Of a stretch of 64,000 bases of DNA, positions 15,548 to 23,238 are shown one piece after another. The position numbers and the translations under genes are program-made. Below the pieces are notes generated by a model that was not told the DNA's origin, ran no database searches, and worked only from the letters and a program-made list of their open reading frames with translations. Origin of the DNA: Treponema bryantii NK4A124. GTDB lineage: Bacteria; Spirochaetota; Spirochaetia; Treponematales; Treponemataceae. Location of the stretch: NCBI RefSeq assembly GCF_000421345.1, contig NZ_ATWV01000014.1, positions 1 to 64,000 of the forward strand, given 5' to 3'. How positions within the stretch are numbered: the first letter of the stretch is position 1; each line of letters begins with the position of its first letter.

Positions 15548-17407
15548 TTATCTATTCACTAAGGCAATATTACCGCAGACAATTCCGTACTTATCATAAA
15601 CAAAATCATTAAGGGCTGTGGCAGCATCTTCGAAGCCACGGCCTTCTGTTTTTCTGATATAGGCTGCAAGGTCCGGAGTAAACTTTATTACAGTGCCACG
15701 GTTAGCAAGATGAACAAAATACTTTGCAACTTCAGAAAGCCGCTGCTGCATTATATAAGCCATAAATTCATTGTGCATAAGATATTCGTCATTAATGTCA
15801 TAACCAAGACTTGGCTGAGACTTAAAGTAATCAATAAGGAAGTCTCGCGAGGTCGGGTCGAAGGTATAATAAACTGCAGAAACAAAATTACGGAACTCTG
15901 CATCGCGGAAGAAAATTGTATGCCAGCCTTCATGAGCAAGTAAGTTTGTACGGCTCCAGCCAGGTGTTTCGCGAGAAATAGAAACAAGGCCGCCTTCATT
16001 TGCCTTTACATAAATTCCGTCATCTTCAAAAAGTCCGTTATGAATAAGAATTCGTTTGAGTAAAAGTTCTTCTTCGTTCAAAGGGAAATTAAGCTCAGTG
16101 GCCTTATTAAAAAATCTCGCCATTGATTCTGCACTATAATCGTGAGCATTATAGCCGTGCATATCACCAAGTTCTTCGTTAGTCAGCAGGCGGCCTTTAT
16201 AGCCCTGTTTTTCTACAAAGAAAGCAAGACGGCGAAAAAGTCTGTCCTGAACTTCATAATTTCTTGTATCGAAAAAGAGAATCTGAGGAAAGCGGTCCCA
16301 TTCGTAAATCTCATAATCCAGAGTACGCCACTGAGAACTTTTATAATTTAAGATAAGCCCCGGATCTGTGCGGATTGGTTCAAGAATCTCTCCTTCATCT
16401 GAAGCAAGAGCTTTTGTACCCCTCATAATAAGAGATTCAACGCAGTTTGCATTCTCAGCAAGTTCGGTACGGGAAAAAGGTGCATTTAGAGCTGCAGCCG
16501 GAATTATAATTTCGCGGGCAGCGTTTACATTATTTATGTAGAGTTTTTCACCGCCAGCATTCATCAGAATTTTTACAGAATGCTCACGGGTAGTTTTGAG
16601 GTCAGGATTTTCTGAAAGCACCAGTCTGTACTCAGGCATTGTCTGTTTTGCACTACTCTGCACAGGGAATACCATGGAAGTTCCGGAAAAATCAAAGCCC
16701 TTATTTTCAAAATCAACAAGGCCTCCGTTGCAGGCAAAACCGTAAAAAGGAATTTCTTTTGTTACATCAAAGCCAATTTCTGCAGGAACAACCGCAGCCG
16801 CTACAATTCTACAACGAACAGTAGAATAAACATAAAAACCGTTAGGAATATATTTTTCAATATTGTCATTTTTTTGAACAGCAAAAGAAAGGTCAAAGAC
16901 TTCTGGAGCTTTTTTTTCATCTCCCTGAATCTGAATGCGCTTTATATCAGGGTACTTTTTCTTTATGTATTTTCCCTGAATCGTAAAATCGTCATTTCCT
17001 AAAAAACCGTATCTGAATACAGTTTCTGCATCAGATTCCAGAAGCTGTTTTTGCTTTTTTGTAGGAATAAGCTGAAGGCATACGGTTAATGCTACCGACC
17101 CATTTTCCTGGTAAGTTTTATAAAAATAATCTTTCTGCTCTTTAGAAAATTTGAAGTTTGCATAGCCTTCGTTTACAGTACCTTTTGAAGCAGCAGAATC
17201 CAGGGCATAAAGCCTTGTCATTGCCTGATTACCACAAACAATACGCACTGCAGATTTGTTTTTGTTTGCAAGAAGAATAATTCCTGCGATAATATCAAGT
17301 AAAAGAAATATAGTTACTGCAATAGAAAGAATCCATTGAGATTTTGTCAATTCTGGTAATTTTATGTTTGTTTTTTGTAATTTAAGATTCAACTTAGGCA
17401 ATTTCAT
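15548..17407 (-). CDS. Membrane-anchored putative zinc metallopeptidase, family not recognised
   Basis: 619 residues: short basic N-terminus, one transmembrane segment (about residues 27-48), and a large domain probably outside the membrane. An HExxH site is visible (HEGWH, H492/E493/H496), with E547 in MHNEFMAY as a possible third zinc ligand, the spacing of gluzincin-type peptidases. The middle part has no recognised motif. I know no named family for it. A TATAGT box ends 8 bases before the start, so the mRNA may be leaderless. The peptidase call rests on one motif and its context and is moderate. Confidence 0.6.
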   Translation of the reverse strand: MKLPKLNLKLQKTNIKLPELTKSQWILSIAVTIFLLLDIIAGIILLANKNKSAVRIVCGNQAMTRLYALDSAASKGTVNEGYANFKFSKEQKDYFYKTYQENGSVALTVCLQLIPTKKQKQLLESDAETVFRYGFLGNDDFTIQGKYIKKKYPDIKRIQIQGDEKKAPEVFDLSFAVQKNDNIEKYIPNGFYVYSTVRCRIVAAAVVPAEIGFDVTKEIPFYGFACNGGLVDFENKGFDFSGTSMVFPVQSSAKQTMPEYRLVLSENPDLKTTREHSVKILMNAGGEKLYINNVNAAREIIIPAAALNAPFSRTELAENANCVESLIMRGTKALASDEGEILEPIRTDPGLILNYKSSQWRTLDYEIYEWDRFPQILFFDTRNYEVQDRLFRRLAFFVEKQGYKGRLLTNEELGDMHGYNAHDYSAESMARFFNKATELNFPLNEEELLLKRILIHNGLFEDDGIYVKANEGGLVSISRETPGWSRTNLLAHEGWHTIFFRDAEFRNFVSAVYYTFDPTSRDFLIDYFKSQPSLGYDINDEYLMHNEFMAYIMQQRLSEVAKYFVHLANRGTVIKFTPDLAAYIRKTEGRGFEDAATALNDFVYDKYGIVCGNIALVNR

Positions 17408-17414
17408 ATTTAAA

Positions 17415-17445
17415 ACTATACCAAATATACAAAAAAAGTTATACT
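17415..17445. promoter_or_regulatory. Divergent leaderless promoters in a 44-bp gap
   Basis: The - strand -10 box TATAGT (17415-17420) lies 8 bases from the metallopeptidase start, and the + strand -10 box TATACT (17440-17445) 7 bases from the next gene's start. No good -35 box can be placed for either, apart from sequence overlapping the opposite -10. Confidence 0.5.
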
Positions 17446-17451
17446 CCCCTT

Positions 17452-17871
17452 ATGACCGCACTTTTAATGCATCCTAATGATGAATTATTTTTCACTGATT
17501 TGCAGAAAGAAATAATCGCAGCCTTATACGAAGATGGAAGAATTATCTACAGCAAGATTCCTCTCTGGATTGAGCTTGGAGATTTTAACCTCAAAGACAA
17601 GGCTTTAATACAGAAGGCGCAGATTGGAGAATTGAGTTTTTCCGGAGAAACCATATACTGCCCGGTCTTGATTGAATGCAGCAATGTGCAGATTAATTCC
17701 AAACTAACGTTAGTTTGTTTACACAAGGGTAAAATTTTTACAGATTCAGAAATCGCGGCACTAAAAGAAAAGCCGGTAAGACAGCTTAAAGTCTTCCGGC
17801 TTGGTCTTGTGCAGGACGAAGGCCCGCACGCAAAAAGTATTTCAAAGTCTGTCTGGTGTAAGTTGAAATAG
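17452..17871 (+). CDS. Hypothetical protein, 139 aa
   Basis: No family recognised. The protein is soluble, with no signal peptide or membrane segment, and of mixed alpha/beta composition. The N-terminus (MTALLMHPNDELFFTDLQKE) reads as a folded domain, and the C-terminus holds a Lys-rich stretch. Codon usage and length are those of a real gene, and a TATACT box ends 7 bases before the ATG with no Shine-Dalgarno. It diverges from the metallopeptidase gene, but nothing shows they work together. Confidence 0.6.
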   Translation: MTALLMHPNDELFFTDLQKEIIAALYEDGRIIYSKIPLWIELGDFNLKDKALIQKAQIGELSFSGETIYCPVLIECSNVQINSKLTLVCLHKGKIFTDSEIAALKEKPVRQLKVFRLGLVQDEGPHAKSISKSVWCKLK

Positions 17872-17881
17872 ATGCTGAAAT

Positions 17882-17960
17882 GTCATCCTGAACTTGTTTC
17901 AGGATCAGCATGACACAACTCTGTCGCCCTGCCCCTGAAACAAGTTCAGGGTTCAGGGTC
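17882..17960. repeat. Family C palindromes
   Basis: GTCATCCTGAACTTGTTTC followed by AGGATC..ATGAC, then CCCTGAAACAAGTTCAGGG. It lies between a + strand gene and ilvN, which converge here. Confidence 0.75.
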
Positions 17961-17962
17961 TC

Positions 17963-18451
17963 TCACATAACTCCCGAACCTCTATCAAGAGAAGTAAGAC
18001 CTGTGCGAACATACTCAAGAATTCCATAAGGCTCGAGCAGGCGTAAAAGGCTTTCCACCTTCTCTTCGCTTCCGGTAATTTCTATAATAACTGATTCCAG
18101 GCTTACATCCACGATTCGAGCCTTGTAGATGTCTGCAGTCTCAATGATTGTGCCACGGTTACTTGCCTCGGCACGAACCTTAATGAGAGACATTTCGCGC
18201 TGAACAGAACTTGAAGTTTCGCACTTTTTGATTGCGATTACTTCTTCGAGCTTGGCAAGCTGCTTTTGAATCTGGTCAAGAATATGCTCGTCACCCTTTA
18301 CAACAATTGTCATACGACTCTGCTCAGGATTGTTAGTCGCACAAACTGTAAGCGAGTCGATGTTATAACCGCGGCGGCTGAAAAGCCCTGACACACGGCT
18401 AAGTACACCGGTTTTGTTTTCTACTAAAACGCTAAGTACGTATTTTTCCAT
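17963..18451 (-). CDS. ilvN: Acetolactate synthase small (regulatory) subunit
   Basis: Regulatory subunit of branched-chain amino acid synthesis; binds valine and controls the catalytic subunit. The 162 residues comprise an N-terminal ACT domain (YVLSVLVENKTGVLSRVSGL, then RRGYNIDSLTV) and the C-terminal IlvH domain (EITGSEEKVESLLRLLEPYGI). The start at 18451 has GGAG 5 bases upstream and is where family similarity begins. The frame stays open a further 33 codons upstream only because a palindrome pair lies there. No ilvB neighbour is present; the upstream gene is thrA, so the pair links branched-chain and aspartate-family synthesis. Confidence 0.93.
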   Translation of the reverse strand: MEKYVLSVLVENKTGVLSRVSGLFSRRGYNIDSLTVCATNNPEQSRMTIVVKGDEHILDQIQKQLAKLEEVIAIKKCETSSSVQREMSLIKVRAEASNRGTIIETADIYKARIVDVSLESVIIEITGSEEKVESLLRLLEPYGILEYVRTGLTSLDRGSGVM

Positions 18452-18466
18452 AATAACTCCAAATAC

Positions 18467-18554
18467 GGTGGTTGAGTAGGCCAGAGGCCGTATCGAAACC
18501 ACATCATTGAAAACCGGTGGTTTCGATACGCTCGCTTTGCGAGCACTCAACCAC
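18467..18554. repeat. Family A palindrome pair, spaced form
   Basis: GGTGGTTGAGTAGGCCAGAG unit, spacer, then an inverted unit GGTGGTTTCGATACGCTCGC ending CTCAACCACC. It sits between thrA and ilvN, directly before the ilvN ribosome-binding site. Confidence 0.88.
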
Positions 18555-18572
18555 CGTATTTATCGACAATTT

Positions 18573-21077
18573 CTATCTCTCAGGATTAAACGAAACTGTT
18601 CTCAGAATATCTCCAAATACACCGGCAGCTGTAACTCCTGCACCTGCACCGTATCCGCGGACAGTCAAAGGAATAGGCTGGTAACGCTCTGTGTAGAATA
18701 CAAAGGCGTTCTCTCCACCTTTTACGCTGTACAAAGGATCGTCCTGACCTACTTCCATCATACCAACGCTAACCTTACCGTCTTTGATTGTTGCACCCAT
18801 GCGGAGAACCTTACCCTTCTTTTTGAGGTCGGCAATTTTCTTTGCAAAGTAGTCATCAACTTCAGGAAGCTTCTTTAAGAACTCTTCAACAGTTCCACTT
18901 GAATCGAAGGAATCCGGGAATACCTTGAACATCTGAATGTCAGAAAGCTCAATGTCATAACCAGATTCGCGGGCAATGATAAGTCCCTTGCGGGCAACAT
19001 CCATTCCGTTCAAGTCGTCGCGTGGGTCAGGCTCAGTGTAGCGGAGTTCTTTTGCTTCAAGAACGGCTTTACTGAATGGAACGCCCTCGTCGAGTTTTCC
19101 AAAAATGTATGAAAGAGAACCAGACATAATTCCGTTGAAGCTTTCAAGCTTATCACCAGATTTATAAAGGTTCTGCAGAGTATCGATGATAGGAAGTCCT
19201 GCACCAACGTTTGTCTCGTAGAGGAAGCGGCGGTGCATCTTGTTTGCTGTACGGCGGAGCTCGTGGTAGAATTTAATGTCCATAGAGTTTGCACGCTTGT
19301 TTGGAGTTGCGATGCTCATACCGGCATTAAGAATATCAAGGTAGCGCTCTGGCAAATCGTAGCTTGCAGTACAGTCAACAAAGACCGGATTCAGAGGCTT
19401 CTTCTCTTTTACAAACTTGATGATATCATCAACATTCTGATTTGAGTTGAACGGGAAGTCAGGCTTTTTCATCTGGTCGCGCCAGTTAGAAAGGTCGAGG
19501 CCGTCTTCATTCAAAAGCATACCATCGATTGTTGTTATACAGAGAACCTTGATATCAACATTTTCTTTCAACAATTTCTCGCGCTGGTCGCGGATCTGGT
19601 CAATCATTGTTCCACCGATAGTTCCGGCACCAAAGGCAAATACTTCGATTGTCTGAGCTGTGTGGAAGAAGAACTGATGAACGGCTTTTACGGCAGTATC
19701 AGCATATTCATTTTCAATTACAGCAGAAATACAACGCTCACTTGAGCCCTGAGCAATGGCCAGAATATTGATATCCTGACTTGAAAGAGCATTGAGGAAC
19801 TTTCCTGCAACACCGCGGTTAGCAATCATGCCGTCACCAACAACGCTGACGATTGCGCAATCCTTGCGAACATCAATTGCATCAATCAGCTTTTCGCGGA
19901 TTTCAAGCTCGAACTTAGCTTCAAGAGCATCTCTTACTACATCTGCCTCGCTGTCGCGTACACAGAAAGAAATTGTATATTCAGAAGATGACTGAGTAAT
20001 CAAAAGAATAGAGCTGCCTGCGCTTGAAACGGCAGAGAAAATCTTACTAGCCATACCTGTGCGGCCGCGCATAAGGGAACCACCCACGCTGATCATGCTT
20101 ACGTGCTTGAGCGAAGAAATACCACAGATGCTTGACTTTCCACGGCTTTCAAAAGGTCCCTTACCAATACGTGTTCCGCGGGCACTAGGATTGTGGCTGT
20201 TCAAGCTCCATGCTTCAATTCCCTTTGCCTGAAGAGGTGCAATTGTTTTTGGATGAAGTACCTTAGAACCAAAGAATGAAAGCTCCATAGCTTCTTCATA
20301 AGACATATCGTCTACGAGGATTGCATCTTTTACTACACGTGGATCAGCTGTATAAACACCGTCAACATCAGTCCAGAACTCAACACGCTTTACACGAAGG
20401 CTTGCACCAATAATTGCAGCAGAGAAATCAGAACCGTTGCGGCCAAGGAGCCCCATAACAGGCTTAGTACCGTGTCCGCCAGACCATGTACAGATAAAGC
20501 CCGGGAAAAGAAGAATGCGGGTCTGAGCCGGTGAAGCGCCGTCACGGAATGGAGCACATGCTTCATTACATGCAGAATAATCAGCTTCTCCCTCTTTCTG
20601 GTTGCCGGTTGTGAAAACAAACTTGCGGCTGTCGAGGAAGATTACACTCTGCTTTTTTGCAAGCAGGACATTTTCCATAATAGGTGCCGAGAGGAGTTCT
20701 CCCATACCCATAATGCGGCAGTGAACAGTATCAGGACACTCGCCGAATGAAACACAGCCGGCGAGGAGTTTTTCGAGTTCAGTAAAATTAGGCTCAAGAC
20801 GAGCCATTGTTTTTTCTGCATCAAAGCCAGGAAGCTTAGACTGCAGTTCAAGACAAATCTCGTTGTGAGTGTTGCGGATGTCGTTTACGTAATTGGTTCC
20901 GGCAATTCCACCGGTACAAGCGTCGATTGCAGATTGTAATGTATTTGAAACACCAGCTGCCGCGCTTACGACAACAGAAAGACGGTCTTCCTTTGCACGA
21001 GAAATTATAATCTCGCTGGAAGCCAGAATGCGGCGGGCGTTGGCCATTGATGTGCCGCCGAACTTAAGAGTAATCAT
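18573..21077 (-). CDS. thrA: Bifunctional aspartokinase / homoserine dehydrogenase
   Basis: Catalyses the first and third steps from aspartate toward threonine and methionine. The 834 residues hold an aspartokinase domain (ITLKFGGTSMANARR at the start, then GFICTWSGGHGTK and GRNGSDFSAAI), two ACT domains (about 310-460) that usually bind threonine or lysine, and a homoserine dehydrogenase domain (VFAFGAGTIGGTMIDQI nucleotide loop; ATPNKRANS; NVGAGLPIIDTL; YTEPDPRDDLNGMDVARK). Start 21077 is preceded by GGAAGG at 5 bases; the frame stays open upstream, but the preceding bases form a structured leader. Feedback control by threonine is expected from the fused architecture. Confidence 0.95.
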   Translation of the reverse strand: MITLKFGGTSMANARRILASSEIIISRAKEDRLSVVVSAAAGVSNTLQSAIDACTGGIAGTNYVNDIRNTHNEICLELQSKLPGFDAEKTMARLEPNFTELEKLLAGCVSFGECPDTVHCRIMGMGELLSAPIMENVLLAKKQSVIFLDSRKFVFTTGNQKEGEADYSACNEACAPFRDGASPAQTRILLFPGFICTWSGGHGTKPVMGLLGRNGSDFSAAIIGASLRVKRVEFWTDVDGVYTADPRVVKDAILVDDMSYEEAMELSFFGSKVLHPKTIAPLQAKGIEAWSLNSHNPSARGTRIGKGPFESRGKSSICGISSLKHVSMISVGGSLMRGRTGMASKIFSAVSSAGSSILLITQSSSEYTISFCVRDSEADVVRDALEAKFELEIREKLIDAIDVRKDCAIVSVVGDGMIANRGVAGKFLNALSSQDINILAIAQGSSERCISAVIENEYADTAVKAVHQFFFHTAQTIEVFAFGAGTIGGTMIDQIRDQREKLLKENVDIKVLCITTIDGMLLNEDGLDLSNWRDQMKKPDFPFNSNQNVDDIIKFVKEKKPLNPVFVDCTASYDLPERYLDILNAGMSIATPNKRANSMDIKFYHELRRTANKMHRRFLYETNVGAGLPIIDTLQNLYKSGDKLESFNGIMSGSLSYIFGKLDEGVPFSKAVLEAKELRYTEPDPRDDLNGMDVARKGLIIARESGYDIELSDIQMFKVFPDSFDSSGTVEEFLKKLPEVDDYFAKKIADLKKKGKVLRMGATIKDGKVSVGMMEVGQDDPLYSVKGGENAFVFYTERYQPIPLTVRGYGAGAGVTAAGVFGDILRTVSFNPER

Positions 21078-21155
21078 AAATACCTTCCCGCTGAAAACCG
21101 CAATTTCCCCGAACATCCGGGCGAGCTCCACCGCGCACAAGGCAGACCAGCGGGT
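21078..21155 (-). promoter_or_regulatory. Structured 5' leader of thrA
   Basis: The GC-rich leader has a closing helix CCCGCTG (21148-21154, read on the - strand) with CAGCGGG (21087-21093), 7 perfect pairs, ending beside the GGAAGG ribosome-binding site. Inside is a small hairpin CCCG-GATGTT-CGGG (21108-21121). Such a helix next to the ribosome site could gate translation. I do not recognise a known riboswitch class here. Confidence 0.4.
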
Positions 21156-21222
21156 CGGTTGTCAGCTGTTGTAAAAATATTAAATAATATAGTAATGCTT
21201 TGACAAAAAAATGGCAATGACA

Positions 21223-21295
21223 TATGGATTGCCACGGCCTTCGGCCTCGCAATGACAACAATTATCGTCATTGCGAGCGCAGCGAAGCAATCCAT
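21223..21295. repeat. Family B palindrome pair
   Basis: ATGGATTGCCACGGCCTTCG...CAATGAC, spacer, GTCATTGCGAGCGCAGCGAAGCAATCCAT. Inverted arms; the right arm touches the stop codon of the DUF368 gene. Confidence 0.85.
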
Positions 21296-22266
21296 CAGTT
21301 TGACTTCGGTTCAAATTTTGCTGAAAAGAAAGACATTGCAGCTCCGGCAATTATGCAAAGCACAGAAGTGATGCAGCTTACAGGAGCGGTAAAGCCAGAC
21401 AGGCCTGGGAAAATCACAAAAACAGAACCGCAGATTAATCCAAAAATTACTGCATAAGTCTGATGCGGCAGTTTTTTAAAAAGCAGGCCGATTGCCTTGG
21501 CTCCGCACAAAAGTCCAAGCAAAACTCCTGCTCCATTAGGAAGCAGTAAGAAGAGAGCCCTGGTGAAAGTCGATGGTTCAAAGAGAGCTGGAATTGCAGT
21601 AATTATGATTGTGTAGACCCCCATCATGAGCATTAAAAGAGAACCTGAAATGCCCGGAATAATCATTGCAATAGCCCCGATAAAACCTGCAATAAAAATC
21701 CGTAAGGCAAGCATTACAGTCCAGTCCGGTAAAATCATATTTTCGATAGAGTCTTTATCAAACTTTTTCTCAAGATAAAAAAAGACCATTATGATTACAA
21801 AGCCTGCAAGGGCACACAAAAGAAGACTGATAATCCGTGCGACAGGAACAGAAGCACCTCCCGCGGTGGCCAAGCCTGCTCCCGCAGTGTCCGGGCCTGC
21901 TCCCGCGGTGGTTGAGCCTGTCGAAACCACATCATTCTTTTTTCCGCCCTTAATCATAAGTGAATACAGCAGAGGAATGCTTCCCAGAATCAGGCCGGTA
22001 AAAAAACAGTTTGTCTGAAATGGAAAGTTCGAATAAAGCAGACTGATAAGCTTACTGAAAATCAGAACACCCAGAGCCATTCCGCCCAGCATAGGAAAAA
22101 CAAAGCGGCGGTTATGCCAGATATTTTTTACGTTAAAAGTAATGGCATTTATAAACTGGTCATAAATATTAAAAACTACAGCCAGAGTTCCACCAGAAAC
22201 TCCGGGAATTACATTTGCCATACCAACAGCAATACCAATAAAAAAAAGTCTTACAATATTTAACAT
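21295..22266 (-). CDS. DUF368 membrane protein (PopT-type lipid carrier transporter) with a repeat insert
   Basis: Polytopic membrane protein of 323 residues with the DUF368 signature GMANVIPGVSGGTLAVVFNI, repeated in the second half as MIIPGISGSLLMLMMG (internal inverted-repeat architecture). Members of DUF368 have recently been linked to recycling of undecaprenyl phosphate across the inner membrane. That is family knowledge, not seen here. Residues 113-136, in a loop between membrane segments, come from a degenerate family A palindrome plus three 21-bp tandem repeats and read as Thr-Ala-Gly-rich units. Membrane segments on both sides look intact. Confidence 0.82.
   Translation of the reverse strand: MLNIVRLFFIGIAVGMANVIPGVSGGTLAVVFNIYDQFINAITFNVKNIWHNRRFVFPMLGGMALGVLIFSKLISLLYSNFPFQTNCFFTGLILGSIPLLYSLMIKGGKKNDVVSTGSTTAGAGPDTAGAGLATAGGASVPVARIISLLLCALAGFVIIMVFFYLEKKFDKDSIENMILPDWTVMLALRIFIAGFIGAIAMIIPGISGSLLMLMMGVYTIIITAIPALFEPSTFTRALFLLLPNGAGVLLGLLCGAKAIGLLFKKLPHQTYAVIFGLICGSVFVIFPGLSGFTAPVSCITSVLCIIAGAAMSFFSAKFEPKSN
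21860..21930. repeat. Three 21-bp tandem repeats plus half a family A unit inside the DUF368 gene
   Basis: CCCGCGGTGGCCAAGCCTGC-T at 21860-21880, a variant at 21881-21901, and CCCGCGGTGGTTGAGCCTGT-C at 21902-21922, which runs into GAAACCAC of a family A palindrome. The 21-bp period keeps the frame and codes for seven-residue units. Confidence 0.75.
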
Positions 22267-22269
22267 AGG

Positions 22270-23193
22270 CTATTTCAACTTTCCTTCAAGTTCTTCGAGC
22301 AGCATGATATTAAGCCCGCGCTTTTCAATTTTCTTGCGAAATTCAGGATGAGGCTCATTTTCAAAAACTGCAGTTCCTTTACCAGTAAGATGCTCGCCTG
22401 TTGATCCCCCGTTGTCATAAATCTTTTTTACAAGTTCAAAGGCTGCATCTACATCTTTCAAAATTTTATGATCCAGTTCAAAGCGTTCTCCCACCACTGT
22501 CTTAAAATGCGGCATAGGAGAAACCTTACCGTAGAGGCGTTTGATTTTTTCAGTCATCTCGCGTCGGTAAGCACGCTCTGCTGCCTGTTCAAGAATCTGC
22601 TCATTGGAAACAAAACATTTCTTTCCTTCGGCACTGGTCATAATCTCTTCAACACTCTGTCCAGACCTCATGCACTCAGCCTTAAGACAAAGCATAGTCA
22701 TAATTGCATCGTCCTCAGATTTATGACTCTGATACTTTGCAACATTTACGCCAAACTCAGTAGCCCACTCTACAAGCTTCTGCTTTTTTTCGTATTTGCG
22801 TTCCAGGTAGCGCTCAAGATCAAAAGCCCGGAACTGAATGTAAGGCAGCTCATAGCGTTCGTTAGCATCATTCACAAAGCCCACGTCGTTGCTTACTGCA
22901 AAGCCCGCAATGTAGCGGTTGCCGGTTGTAAAAAGTTTTTTGATATCCTTATAGTAAGCCTCGTAGTTAGGCTTTTCGCGGAAGTAGTCTTTAGAATAAG
23001 CAAGCTTACAGTCGCCCTTTCCCGAAAGCAGATACCAGTCAAAATCGCATTCCGGATTCATTACAACATCTTCGCTTTCAATAATATTCAAATCGTCGTC
23101 GCAAATCACATAACCAAGCGAACAGATTTTTCCCACGCCGTCAAAGGTATTGGCGCACTCACAGTCAAAAAATACAAAACTCTTGTGATTCAT
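22270..23193 (-). CDS. DnaQ-like 3'-5' exonuclease family protein
   Basis: 307 residues. The N-terminal half has the DEDD exonuclease pattern: FVFFDCECAN (Asp-x-Glu of Exo I), a middle GFAVSNDVGF (Exo II-like Asp), and HKSEDDAIMTM (Exo III, His four residues before Asp, the DEDDh subtype). The C-terminal 130 residues are charged and unplaced, ending in a BRCT-like but unproven stretch (TGKGTAVFENEPHPEFR). It may trim DNA or RNA ends. The start at 23193 is chosen because TACAAT ends 7 bases upstream. A longer form would add five residues overlapping the promoter. Confidence 0.75.
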   Translation of the reverse strand: MNHKSFVFFDCECANTFDGVGKICSLGYVICDDDLNIIESEDVVMNPECDFDWYLLSGKGDCKLAYSKDYFREKPNYEAYYKDIKKLFTTGNRYIAGFAVSNDVGFVNDANERYELPYIQFRAFDLERYLERKYEKKQKLVEWATEFGVNVAKYQSHKSEDDAIMTMLCLKAECMRSGQSVEEIMTSAEGKKCFVSNEQILEQAAERAYRREMTEKIKRLYGKVSPMPHFKTVVGERFELDHKILKDVDAAFELVKKIYDNGGSTGEHLTGKGTAVFENEPHPEFRKKIEKRGLNIMLLEELEGKLK

Positions 23194-23199
23194 TCTTCT

Positions 23200-23229
23200 A
23201 TTGTACATATTATTCTTTAGGGTTACAAT
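23200..23229. promoter_or_regulatory. Interlocked divergent promoter pair
   Basis: On +: TTGTAC (23201-23206), 17 bp, TACAAT (23224-23229). On -: TTGTAA (rc of 23223-23228), 17 bp, TACAAT (rc of 23200-23205). The -10 of each promoter overlaps the -35 of the other, making a near-palindrome ATTGTAC...GTTACAAT. Only one polymerase could occupy the site at a time. Confidence 0.6.
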
Positions 23230-23238
23230 CCATGTATT

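Noticed and set aside
21078-21140. N-terminal extension of thrA by 21 residues
   Set aside because: A ribosome site stands right before 21077, and similarity to aspartokinases starts there; the extra stretch coincides with a folded leader.
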